Assembly: GCA_016165875.1 (NCBI GenBank)
Contig: JABBOT010000001.1
Span: 13,522,330 to 13,586,329, forward strand
From: Acanthopleura granulata
Lineage: Eukaryota; Mollusca; Polyplacophora; Chitonida; Chitonidae
Reading direction: 5' to 3'
Length of the DNA: 64,000 nt
Of the stretch, positions 1 to 13,500 are shown piece by piece. The translations under genes and the position numbers were made by a program. The notes beneath the pieces were generated by a model. The model did no database searches, had not been told where the DNA came from, and was given only the letters and a program-made list of their open reading frames with translations. The first letter of the stretch is position 1, and each line of letters starts with the position of its first letter.

Positions 1-508
1 GCCTTTAATCTAGCGGGTTATACTCCCGTCCATAACCACAATGTCCATGCAGAATGCACACTTACTGTGTCCCAAAAACTGTGCATCAGCAAGATTATCA
101 CGTCTTGGGAGCATAAGTGCGGAATCCCTCAACACCCCAAACACTGTGTTCTCTCATAAGATTTACTTTACCAGAGATTTACAGCTAGAAAAACGTTAAA
201 TAAAACCTTTTATCTTCCAAACTGTAAGAGACGCTGACTTAAGTAAATTAATTGGCTTGAAAGTAACACAATTTTTGTTTAGAATTATCAAGCGCCCGAG
301 TGTTGTATACACACGAACAAGTATTACAAATCACCATGTCGCTCACCACCACCATTAAAAGTTAGTTTATGAAAGATGACCAGTTTGATGTTAAAATACG
401 AATAAAAGTGCAACTTGCCAGAAGGAAAATTGATTATATTTTAAAGTAATTGAGGATGTATAACCTTTTTGCGGAAATAAAGGTTTCAGTTATCATCTAT
501 ATCACCAG

Positions 509-516
509 TGACGTCA
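509..516. promoter_or_regulatory. TGACGTCA palindrome retained in four copies
   Basis: A perfect CRE/ATF-type palindrome that recurs at the same place in copies 2 (7973), 3 (15517) and 6 (39113). It is lost by deletion in copies 4 and 5. A second TGACGTCA lies about 400 bp further on in copies 2 (8450), 3 (15915) and 6 (39572), with one-base variants in copies 1 and 4. Presence of the motif is seen directly. Binding or any promoter role is only a possibility; there is no nearby gene to regulate. Confidence 0.25.
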
Positions 517-3500
517 TATCGTTTCCAATTCAGCAATGTCTCACGCATTACAGGAAGCCAGTGTGAAGCTATGTCTTTCAATAGAGAAAACTGTATTGTG
601 CTCGTGTCTTCAGGCCAAACCAGTATCGAAACTATCCAATGGCATCATCATGGCGAGAAGTTATTTTTCAAAAAGTAATAACATGTCAAAAGTGTAGTCT
701 CCAAGACAATAGTACGGCCTCCAGGAAGCGCACTTGTCCACAGAACTCACTGGGCTTCACAACAGTCGAGGTATTCAAACGTCAACTCAAAACGTCGTCA
801 AAGGAATAGCTACAGCCAATCTAAGTTAATACAAGGCCTGCCCAGAATTATGGCCACTTAGCCAACATCTGTTCCTCCAGCACATGGTCTGTAACGAGAG
901 AAATGAACCCAGTTAACAATAGTTATGTTTCATTGTTTTGAGCACAATGGAATCATACATCAATCCTGCTTGGACAACACGTACCCTAACCGGCCATACG
1001 TTTTACACTCATCCCAAACGAGAACTCTCAGCAACATACGCTATAGTATCTTCTATGAACTCAATGGCAGCCATTTTGCACCAAGGTATATATGGTTCTT
1101 TATATAGCCAAATTTAAGCAAAACTGCTGCTATTTGAGATAAAGTTGTTGGACGCAGTAGATAGAACTTAAACGAAAGAGTACCGTCTGTTTGGAGGCTC
1201 TCGGAAAACGGGTGGACCAGATTTCTATGCTGTATGAGAGCTTCGGAAATTACACTCTTAGTTATGCGCAAAATCCGGAAGTAGACATGTAAATCATACC
1301 TGGATTCTGACGAACCAAATACTGTCCCTACACTTGAGAATGGTTTGTTATTGATTCACCAGATAATAATCGCCTCTGTTAAGTGTCATTTACGGGTTCT
1401 TAAGTTCTCAGCTGATCATGCTGACTGTCAACAAGTCAACAAATCAACTGCGGTGGGGCCAAAGTTAGTACAAGATTTACGACTCCATAAACCTGCTGCG
1501 AGAAATCATACTCTTTGACTAGGAACAGCAGCTGTTCTAAGCCAGTTCCAATCAGTCTCGTTTGACTTAGCTGACATGAACAAATGTTACAACGTTACAT
1601 AGTTGCAAGGAGTGGAAGACGAACGCAGTCAAGCAGGACGAATTTATTTGGTCGAAAAGAAAAAAAAATGCCAGCAAAGAAAACATGAAAAAATAAAAAA
1701 ATTAATACATAAATAAATAGGTAAACTGGCTTAATTGTTGTCTCCTATGTGCGAGAACGAGAAATAGCTCGACAAGAATTACGGAATGACGTTGGAAGTT
1801 GTCAACATGAGGGTTAACACCACGACAGATACTATTTACAACGTCACTATTTATATTGTTTAGCACAAACTTTTCTCCTGTATTAATTATTGAATATATT
1901 TAATTCCTTTCTTGTTAAGGTTTCAGAACAAAATCTAGGCTAAAATTTACAAAACTCCGTGTATCAGTTTTGACATATGTATTGTTTGGCCAAGGTTTGT
2001 TTAACCCCCTCTTGTCAATATTTCACTTGTGCGATGGCGCTCATTTCACGGGAATTCCAAGAAAAATATTACAACATACTCTGTAAGCACCAATTGTTCT
2101 TTTACCAGTATTAAATGTTAACTATTTCGTTGCCCTAAATTTAATTAAAAACAGGATTCAAATAAAAAAAATGCTATCGATGAAACTTGAAATGCACATG
2201 CAGTTATCACTCGATCGCTGATGGTTTTGTCACATGACACTAATGGAATAAGTAGCCCCTTCTTGACAAATACCGTTCTCAAATTGCATATCCTGAAAGG
2301 AAAAGTGTTTTCATACTTTTAATTATCCACAACAGTACGCCTGGCAACCAACATAAAGGAAGGCGGGACAGGTGCCAATCATGCCGCAAATTTTCAACAA
2401 GGTTTACAGTATAATTTGACGTAACTGTCAAGCTTGAATCAGAATTGATGGTTTTGACATGGAATCCGTTATATTCTTGCTTAATGTGATATACTTAATT
2501 TCACTATCGCAAACATTCTACGATATTTACGGCAAATTTCATCATATCCTGTGTGGGAAGGACCCGACAAAGTTTAATAGGTTGCCTGTTTGCTTTTGTT
2601 TGGTTACGCGGACTGGTAAATTTGACAGTATATGCCTCCGACTCGACCCCATTAGGATTAGATAAGCGGAAGAGCGACAAGTAGCAAATCAGCTAAAGTA
2701 GCAGATCAGCGATAAACAGCAATTCTCTCAGGCTAAATGAGTAGTTACGGAGATTTACATCATGATATATTTAAACCTGCATAGCCCACTCTCCGATTCG
2801 CTCCACAAGAAGGTATTATATAATAAGGGCTGACGTCACTGATGAACATGAAGTATGCGTAACGTTTCCGGTTCGTTTCCCGGCGACAACATTGCCTTTC
2901 AAGAATCGTCATGAGTCAAAGCTTAAGCTCTTCGCGTAAGTTTTCTGCATCATTACTGAGTGATTTGATGTATCCATGAAGAACTTAAATGCTCAATTAG
3001 CGTCTGTTGTTATTATCACCCGTATATATTTGCAGACGAGTGGAAGGATAGAGGACACAAGGCTATCGACAGCATTTGGTTTCACACCTATCGCTGCGCC
3101 GGCAAGGATTTCTTTGCTTCTCCTCAGTCTCGTGATGTGGTGGGTTTCCTCAGGGGAGATGTTTATATAGCCAAGTACTGCTGCATGGTATTCTCATGTT
3201 GTATGAGTGACTTGTTCTCCTTTTCCAACAGAACTTTTGTTAGTGTACCGGGATATTGTGTTGTCCATAACGTGAAAGTCGGTTGCATTAACAGAATCTG
3301 TTTTGGCATCATCAGGAAAACTCAGTGCTATGTTAAAGCTCTCTGTAAAGCCACCCATACTCACTACTGCCTTTAGTCAGTGACCCGTTACACCTCATGA
3401 TCTACACATCCATATGTTAGGAGTCCACGTTACTACAAACTAAATGCAGTTAAAATAATTTTTCTCATTGCATAATGATGAAATCCATAATGTACAACTT

Positions 3501-6033
3501 ACATGCCAATGACTAAAGACAATTTTGGTACCGAGTGTGAGCAATTTTACAGATAGCTGAATATAGGCGACAAGTTAACTGAAAGAGACTATAGTATTTA
3601 AAGTGTGTCTTCTAGTCTTAGCACGGTTTCAGAGTGGTAATACATTATATATATTGCTGCATCGCTGGGCTGCCATGTTGTGACAATGTGCCCAGTCTCG
3701 ATTAGCTCTACATAACATGCAACAAGCCTTGAGCTTTCTTCCCACATCTTTGTCAGCTAAATGGTTAATGTCATAGTTTTAGTTCCCGTTCAGAACTGAA
3801 GTAAGAGGGCGGGACAGATACTCGTGCCTTTTGCAAGAGTGCATAGTCGATAATATATTTTTGTGTCGACAATAGAACACGTATTTGTTTAAGTCGTATA
3901 GGTATCACTCTGAAGTTTTGTCTAAAATGAACACCCACCCCAAGGGCATCCACAGCTCTGTCTTGAAACATAATGCATACTGGAAATTACAGTAACACTG
4001 GGAATTAATTGTACAATTTACCGGGCGGTTGCAAAAGGTGTGTCACTGTTTTTATTCTCTTTCTTTGCATCTTTTATTTCCTTATTCAGATTGTAAAAAT
4101 ATGGGGAAAGGTAATCCCAAATTAAACAATTTTCCGGCCCTTTTACACAGCTTTAGCGAAAGGTTCTTTCTTCCAGTGGTCATGCACTATTTTGTGTCCT
4201 TGCCCTTTGCATAATGGTGTTTGTATCAAGTAATTATAAGACAACCTTGGTAATCAACTACAGGTTTCTCACAAGAATAAATGTTGCCATGTCGCCTGCA
4301 AACCACATGACAGTGACGAATACGACAGCCTACCAGGTCTACCTGTTCTCACATCTGCGTAAATGAACAAGTGATGACCTCATTCACTGCTGTTTTTTCA
4401 ATGAAAGCCATTTCATTTTAATACAGAAAGCATTTGAGCAATTTTCTGCTTTTGTTTAATCATATCCTGCAGAGTAAAACTTGTTTTCTTTTATGCAAGT
4501 GTTTCCAAATAACCTTTCTAATTAGATGGTAATCCATCAGAATTGATGGACAGTTAGCTGAAGAGCTCAGTTTTTTAGGCTTAATTCAAAAATAGGCCAC
4601 GATTAGCATAATTATCCAACATACACATTACCGAACCCTTAATGCCAGTAATCGAAAAATTTTGGCTAAAAAGATTGGAAAAGAGAAAATGTGAATGGAA
4701 GGGGTGTTTTATCCACGATGAACTGTTAAGAAATAACAAGAAAACCACGTCTCGTGAGCCTTATTTATGAGTTCTAAAACAGGTCTGGGCAAAGTTTGCG
4801 TACCAATTATTACCCTTTCAATTACTAAACGAGACACTTGTCTCAAGCTTAGTGCAATAGAGAGTCAAGCTAGACGCAAGAGTGATAATAGCTTCAACAG
4901 TTAACCAAAGACTCTATTTGGGGAATACAGACCTGGGTAGCACTTAATATCTTCTGTAAACAGGACTCTTGGTGAACGATATAGATTCCGGCGCGAAAGC
5001 AAAATCGTTCTACGCAACTGGCATGTTATTCGAAATAATATCTGAACCAATGATTTGGCTCCTTGACCTTTTTATCTCCGTCCCCTCTGGAAAGTAACCC
5101 TTAAGCCCTGCTAGACCGGACTCTGATTGTTTTCGTGATCCGACTAAAGACAAGCCTACTCTCTCGTATTGCAGATTCACTCACGTAATAAGAGTCTGAA
5201 GAGAGCACAATTCAAGAGCTTGGCATTGGCAGAATACGGCCTATTGTAAATGCAAACAGAGGTCAAATGGTTGATCTTTTCAAGTCCCTGAGTCTTTGTC
5301 AAGGACTTGTTTACTGTCAAATGCCATTAACAGGTATGGGGTAATCCGCTTCACAAAATAAATAAATTACCGCTAGCCAAAAATGCTTTGCAGTGGCGGC
5401 CAAACAGCCTGAGATTTTCTACTTACAAACAGTGACATATCCTTAACATATTTCAAAAATTGCGTTGAAACTTTGTGGTTGCGTTTGTCTGTGTTCTATA
5501 TTTAAGAGCAAGTTCTTTCTGCATGCTGTTGGGCACCGTAATACACTCGGAATTGTTTGCCTATTAAATCAATATATTCAGTCACACCTGAATCGTAGGT
5601 GAGAAAATATGCTAAAGTTGTTATTCAACATACTCTGCGTGTTGCCAACAACCAAGAGGAGCAATTTCCTCCAGTTAATATCATACAAATTGTTTTGACA
5701 TTGTTTTCCAGAATAACCAGAGGGTAGATCAAGTGCACTGTGGCATCTTCCCTCGGTACGATATCCTTGGAATGAAATTCTGGCCAATTTTAACAAGGTT
5801 TTATCACACTGGACACAACATTTAGAAACATTATATATTGGCTATTAAAATATTTATTGCGCTTGGATAAAACCCAGTGACCGAAGCAAAATATGGTGTG
5901 CAAGTGCCAGTATGCACGTGCTAATTCCCCCAGTTTTTCATAACATTTGTTAGTGGTCATAAGATTGAGTTGGTCAGAGTTTTTCGATTGAAAAAAACTG
6001 AAGTGAAATTCTTTATAAAACGTAAGATTTATG

Positions 6034-6139
6034 GCAGGTATGGGTGATAATATGCAGAGTTCAGAATGTGGGAGGTATGGGTGACAATAAGCGGAGTTCA
6101 GAATGTGGGAGGTATGGGTGACAATAAGCGGAGTTCATG
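6034..6139. repeat. 37-bp minisatellite in copy 1 (about 3 repeats)
   Basis: Three tandem repeats of a 37-bp motif whose core is GGTATGGGTGACAATAAGCG, followed by a GAGTTCAGAATGTGG segment; the last repeat is partial. The same position in copies 3 and 5 carries longer runs of a related motif, and copy 4 keeps one diverged remnant near 29,090. Confidence 0.8.
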
Positions 6140-7525
6140 TGTAATCTTTTCACGCTATGAAACTACTCTTACACCACTACTGAGTAACTTTTTTTCAGGT
6201 ATACGTGACTAGCAACGTGTGGAAGGTTAATACTACACCGGTAACTATTACGGTAATATTGTCAACCGTTTTTATACATACATCACTTTTGAACCATTCA
6301 CTAACACATTTCATCAAAGTATGTGCAGAAATACTGTTGCTCCCTTCGCTCTTTTGCACCATCTCCCTGCTTAACGTCTTTTAGAAGCCGAGATAAAGCA
6401 TTTGCATGTTTTCTGTCACATTGTTTAACCTCCCATTACTTGCAGTCCGGATCGAAAACCTTCAGTACTTAACTTGTCCATTATACCACAAACCCCACTA
6501 TTTTTCACGTAATCCTTCTCACAATCGGGGAAAAGTTTTGCGTAGAGACAAGTCTTTCAACTGTCTTGAAAAAGCAATAGTGGTTGTTGTCGGCCTTAGC
6601 TGGATTCAGAACATAGGCAGAAATATTTCCTGTACAGAATAGAGCATCATGTTTAAATCAGTTTGTGAATTTAGTTTGGCAGCAACATTCATCAGCCCGC
6701 AACATCCCTGGGATTTTATAATTGGGTTTTGTAAGCGATTGGGGAGGGGAGACAGGAGAAGGGCAATCGGCCTGCATATGGGCAGTCCACTTAGTCTCAG
6801 TGCACTGACAGATTCAAGAGTTATGTGATTACTGTTTTTCGCTAAACTGACAGGAACCCGATACAAAGAACATTCTGTGTCAAGGATATTTGAGAAGAAA
6901 CTAAAACCCAGTTATTTAAGAAACCATAGTTGCCACGCTTCACTGTATGTGCTTTAGTGGCAAAATTGCCACCTCTGTCCTCGCTATAAGACTGAATACT
7001 TTCATGCGCGCGATAAAGAAAATGTTCACTCAAATAAAGAGCGGAAACGTCGTTAACAAAAACAGTTGGCCTTATTGTCTTAAGTCCGTCACATATAGGA
7101 TATATTGTGATCAATCAAATTACTTCAAATATCACTACCTTCTCGTCCCCATTCTGTCTTCGAGCTATTTAAAGGCTTTAGGCACTAGAAGTGGATTCTT
7201 TTGCCATGAGCTATCGTCGGTGGAGCGCTCTACATCCTGCCTCAGACCAATGACATTACTCAGTGAGACAGGGTATATCGGGTGCAGCTAGGTTAGGGAT
7301 TTACCACGTGAATTGCGGCAGGTTTTAGGTGACACATTCCTCAACGTTTCGTGAAAAACAAACCAAATTAAATGACATAAACACAAAGAAATCTCATTCT
7401 CCTTAACAGGTGAGGTATACAGGGTTGATATTAGAGGAATATTCTTCAGCCTGAAGAAGGACACGAAGTTGACTGAATGCCAACAGGGATGCGTTCTTGC
7501 TTTGTCCACATAAATGTTACACTTT

Positions 7526-10500
7526 CCCTTAAATCTGGCAGGTTATACACTCGTCCATAAACTTAAAAGCGTCGGCATCAGCCAGATCTTCGTGTCTTGG
7601 GACATAAGCGCTTAGTCCCACAATACTTTAAACATTGTTCTTTAATAAGACTTACTTTACCAGAGATATAAAGCTAGAAAAACGTTAAATAAAATCTTTC
7701 ATCTTCCGTACTGAAAGATACGCTAACTTATGTAAACTTCAATATTATATGTTTTTTTTTCTGTTTGTTTAGGGTTATCACATCTAACGTACACAGATAA
7801 ACATCATAAATCCACATGGCGCTCACAACCACCAATTTCTTTTATTAAAATTTAGTTTATTAAAGATGACCAGATTGGTGTTAGAAGGAAAATTAATTAT
7901 ATTTTTTAAACAACTGAGGATGTTTAAGGTTGTTCCATCGGTAAACGTTTCAAGTATTAGATATACCGTCAGTGACGTCATATCGTTTTCAATTCACCAA
8001 TGTCTCACGCATGAACGAAAACCAGTGTGCAGTGATGTTTTTCAATATGAAGAAAACTGTATTGCTTCAGGACAAATTAGTATCGAAACTTTCCACTAGC
8101 ATCACCCTTAAGAGTGGTTACTTTTTAAAAATTAATAAAACTGGTAAAAATATCATCAAAAAAAATCATTCATGTCCTCAAACAAATATAGGCGTATCCA
8201 AGGAAAACTGTGACTAACTCCATACCAGTTTCATCCTGGTTTAATATCCTCAAAAATCGAACAAAACTGAGCAACAGCTTCATAAATACACCACTGATGT
8301 TAAAGGGTGCATGCTTGATTTATTAAACTTCAATAACCTTTGACAACTGCGGTATGATTAAGTGTAGTCTTCAAGACCATAGTACGACCTCCGTGTAGTC
8401 CGACCACAGTACTGTATAGGCTTCACAACAGCCGAGGTGTTCAAACAGCTGACGTCAACTCCGAACGTAGTCAAAGGAATAGCTATGGCCAATCTGAGTT
8501 AATACAAGGCCTGCCCAGAATTATGGCCACTTAGCCAGCATCTGTTCTTCCAGCACATGACTTGTAACGAAAGAAATAAACCCAGTTAACAATGATTATG
8601 TTTCATTTTTTTGAGCACCGTGCAGTCATACATCAATCCTGCTTGGACAACAGGTACTCAACCGCACCATACGTTTTACACTCCTTCCAAACGAGACCTC
8701 TCACCGACATACGCCATAGCATTTGCTCTGAACTCATTGGCAGCCATTGAGCCAAAATGGCTGCTATTTAAGATACGATTGTCGGGCGCAGTAGATAGAA
8801 CTTAACCAAAGAATGTCGTCTGTTTGGTGACTCAGGAAACGGGTGGGCCAGATTTATATTATCTCTGCGGTAGGAGAGCTATGGTAATTACAGTCACGCG
8901 GACATATAAATCACATCTAGGTTTCTAAGAACCAAACACAGTTCTAGCTCTTGAGAATGGTTTGTTATTGATTCGCCAAGTAATAATCGCCTCTGTTAAG
9001 TGTCATTTACTGGTTCTTAAGAGACCGGCTAACCACGCTGTCTGTCAAGAAGTTCACGACTCGGTGTGCAGGGTGTACTTGTCCGAAGGGCAAAAATTTG
9101 TGCAGGATTTACGACTTCATAAATCCGCTGCCAGAAATCATATCCTTTGATAAAGAACTTGCAGCAACAGCTGTAATCCAAGTCCGTTGCAATCAGTGTC
9201 GCTTCCTCCAGCTGATCTGAACAAATATCTGCACAAAAGTTTCAAGGAAGAAGAACGCAGCCACCTTTGCTCAAGCGCGACGAATTTATGTGATCGAAAA
9301 GTTGAAAAAACTGCCTGCAAAGAAAACTTGAAAAATTAAATAAATAAATAAATAAGTAAATAAGTGAACTCGGTAAAATGTGGTCTCAGATGTGTGAAAA
9401 AGTAGTTCGACATCAATTACGGATTGACGTTGGAAGTTCTCATGAGTGTTAAGACTAAGGCAGAGACTATTTACAACATCACTATTTATTATTGTTTAGC
9501 ACAAACTTTTCTTATGCATTAATTATTGAATATATTTAATTCCTTTCTTGCAAGGGTCTCAGAACAAAATCTAGGCTAAAATTTACAAAAATCCGTATAT
9601 CAATTTAAATGTATTTAGTTATTTGATTAAGGTTTGTTTAGGTGATGTATTACAACATACTCGGTTTTTTAATTTATTTCCTTGTTTGGGGTTTTACGCC
9701 GTACTAAAGAATAAACATACCCTTTAAGCGCCGATTATTTCCTTGCGGTATTAAATGTGATCTATTTATCTGCTCGAAATTTGAAAGAAAAGACAACACT
9801 AGACCAGATATATATATGTATCGATAATGAATCCTATTCACAGTTCAAAAAAAACGTCACTTTTTTACTTTTGTTATGCATGACAACAGAAATATCGCAG
9901 TTCTAAGTAAGGAAAAACGCCCACGTGGTGAAAATCGAACGGGCCGCCACGCTCTCAAGTTTAACCAATCAAGGGCGAGATATTTCTACGACCCGAAAAG
10001 ACATCTGTTTCCGCTGTGATGTCACCAGTACTTAGTTCACAACTTTGCCATACAAAAGTAGTGTTAAATCAGCTGTTTCCCTTGTGATTACGATACAACC
10101 CTGATATGCTTTAAAGCCATTTTCAACGTTCTCAAATTCAATATCAACTGATTTTCTGAAAGGAAAAGTTCCTCCATACGTTTAATTATCTGCAACAGTG
10201 TGCCTGGCAACTCTCATAAAGGAGACGAGGCCTGGTGCCAATCGTGCCGCAAATTTTAACAAGGTTTACCGTTTAATTTGACGTAACTGTCAGGTTTGAA
10301 TCAGAATTGATGGTTTTGACATACAATCAGTCAAAATCTTACTAAATGTGACCTGTTTAATTTCACTATCGCAAACATTTTACGATATTTACGGCAAATT
10401 TCATCATATCCTATATCGGAATGGTGTCAGAACCCGATAAATCTTAATGCGCTGCTTCTTTACTTTTGATTACGTGGAATGTTAAATTTAACTGTATAGG

Positions 10501-13500
10501 CCTATACCTTAGACTCGACTCAATCAAGTTTAGATAAACGGATCAGCGACAAACAGAAATTCTATCACGCTAAATGAGTGGTTACGGATATTTGTATCAT
10601 GACACATTTAAGACGCCAAAGCCCACTCTCCGAGGTATAATATAACACAGGCAGACGAGGTTGTCGGCCATTATCCCACAACTTCGTCACAGACGAACAT
10701 GAACTATAGGTAACGTTTCCGGTTCGTTTTCTGCGAGGCGACCACATTGCCTTTAAACTTTTCAAGATTCATCGTGAGTCACAGCCTACGGTAGCTACGG
10801 CTAAGTTTTCGGCATCGTTGCTGAGTGATAGATGCATCGATTATGTACTCAAATGCTCAATTAGGGCCTGTTGTTATTATATCCTATTTATTTACGGTCG
10901 ACTGGATGGAGACGGTAAGGCTATCGACAGTATTTGGTTTCGCACCTATCGCTGAAGGGGATTGTCGGCATGCGGTTTCTTCCTTTGTAGCTCTGGAATT
11001 CTGCGAAATGTCCACTTTATGATGTTTATTTTGACAATGCACTGTAAAATCTACTGTCAAACTGAAATATCATTTTTTGACCGATGGAAAAATAAATTAT
11101 GTTTTCGCTACAGACAATATTTTCTGATATATTAAAGAAGTTTTCTGTTGTTACAACAGTATTGGTAGTAACCTACCATCTATTCGAGCATAGATGGATA
11201 ATGCTACGTTGAAGTAGTAACTCTATTTACAGTGTGTCTTCTATTCTTGCCACGGTTCCAGAGGGGTAATACATTATATATTGCTGCCTCGCTGGGCTGC
11301 CATATTGTAGACAAGAATAACGCCGTAGTCAGTCTCACTCAGCCTATTAACATGCAACCAACACTGAGCTCTTCTCTAGACTCTACTAGGCTAAATGATT
11401 AAGCCAAATGTCTCAGTCTTAGTTTTGTGTGGTTGGATCCAGGGCTGAGTCAATAAGGCGGGACAGATGCCCGCAAATTTTACAAGAGTCCACATGAGAC
11501 AATATCTTATTTTAGCCATCAAAATATGTTGAAAAAGTATTCCCAAATTAAACAATTTTACCACCCTTTTACATAGTTGTGTCGAAAAGGTTTGTTACTT
11601 GCATTGGTATAGTAGTATTTTGTGCCCCTGTTGTTAATTCATGGCGTTGTCATGAGTTTAACCAAAGGTAAAGAAAATGACCTGGCGTTCAACTCCTGGT
11701 TCCTCACAAAGGGTGTAGCTTGCCATTTCGCCAGCAAACTATACGTGTCAGTGAAGAATACGGAAGCCTTCTCTAAAGGTTTACCTGTACTCACATCTGC
11801 GTAAACGAACGAGTGGTTACCTGATTCACAGCTGTTCTTTCAGTGAAGACCATTTCTGTTATATAAAAAAGAATTTTAGCAAATTTTCTACTTTTATTTC
11901 ATCAGAATCTCCAGAGGAAAACTTGACTTTGATTATATAAGTGTTGAAAATACCCTCAAATTACACGCTGGAACGGTTTTTTATGGAATTAAAAACCAGG
12001 AGAAATTTGAAGGATAGTTATATCACAAGCTCACATTTTCAGGCTTAATTCGAAAATAGGCCACGACTAGCATAATTGGCCATCATTTACATTACCGGGC
12101 CCTAAATGATGGTAATCGAAAAATTTGGATCAGAAAGATTCGAAAAAAGAAAAACTGAACTGAGGTTTTTGTCTCGTAGGAACTGTTAAGAAATGACAAA
12201 ACAAAAGCATTGTCTCGTGCGTCTTATTCCTCAGTCATTTCTACAACAGGTCGGGACAACGTTTGCCTACCAATCATGGCTTTTTCATAACCCAATGAAC
12301 GGACGTAAACGAGACACATATCTCAAGCTTATGGCAGTGGGATAGCCAAGCCCGATTCAAGCTAGGTTTGCGGAAAGGATTGTTTAGTTTAGTTCGGAAA
12401 TGGACACATGGATAGCACTTAATATCTTGTGTAAACAAGACTCTTGGTGAGCGATATAGATCCTGGTGTGAAGGAAGATTCGTTCTTAGCATCTGGCATG
12501 TTATTTGAAATAATATCTGAAGCAATGATCTGGCTCCTTGGCTTTCGTATCTCCTTCCCCTCAGAATTGCGATACGCGACTCTGCAATTGACTTTATTTG
12601 CTTTCCTGAATCTGACTAAGGAAAGGGCTACTCTCTCGCATTGTGGGGTCACTCACGTAGTAACGGTCTGAATAGAGCACAATTCAAGAGCTTGGCATTG
12701 GCAGAATACGGTCTGTTGCAAATTTAACAGGGGTCAAATGGTTGCTCACATCAAGTCTCTTGAGGTTTGTTTATCGTTGAGTGCCATTAGCAGGTATTGA
12801 GTAAGCTCACGGTAATTGAAGTTAAATCCTGTAAAACAGGATTAAAATAGTCTGAATCGTAACTTACAAATATTGACAAATTCTTCAAATCAAATAGGAC
12901 CGAAATGGTAGTGTCTTTTGTGTATTCCCTATCTAAGGAGAAGAAACCTATATCTTTGAGAGGAAGGCTGGAGAAATTATTTATGGTTTACTTAAATTCT
13001 AAGTAGCACAACTTAAATGACGTCTTAAATTGGTTTACCTTCGAAATCGATGATAAGACCCATTGCAACTATAGTTGGGGAATCCTCCCCTTGGCGCTCA
13101 GGCCGATTACCAACCAGCTCGCAGTTACAGATGTTCCGTGGAACGACGTGGTATGCGGTTGAAGTTGTTATATAACAGGTATAGCCAATGAAATACATGG
13201 TAACCATGGGCCGACTGTGCCTCTCTTTTAACACATCGCCGAACATTTCTTCCCGGAAATGGATTTGAAACTAGCTTTGCACTACGAACTGTACCGTGAT
13301 TATATATCTAGGCCTTTATAGGACACTCATTAAGAAGGTGAGCCGACAAACAGATGTAACTGGTGCCACCCGCCACACGACACACCCGAGTAAACTGACA
13401 AAGGGGACAGAACGGACATATTTAAGGCTGCATTGAGCTTTCATCAGATGCACCGTGCCTGCTTATTTATTGTATTTGAAAACTTTTATAATACATAGCT

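Larger units (their letters stand above)
1..7525. repeat. Macrosatellite copy 1 (left end cut by window)
   Basis: First visible copy of a tandem unit of about 7.5 kb. The opening bases (a GGTTATACTCCCGTCCATAA-type landmark) recur near 7545, 15173, 23061, 30220 and 38645. Other shared landmarks in this copy are a TGACGTCA site at 509, a 'CACTTAGCCAACATCTGTTC' block near 858, a 'ACATTATATATATTGCTGC' block near 3643, a 'GACTCTTGGTGAACGATATAG' block near 4965, and a 'CACTGACAGATTCAAGAG' block near 6803. The segment at about 5400-6030 is of a type (A) shared only with copy 4. I see no conserved reading frame; the longest open frame is about 114 codons. No gene is recognised in this stretch. Confidence 0.85.
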
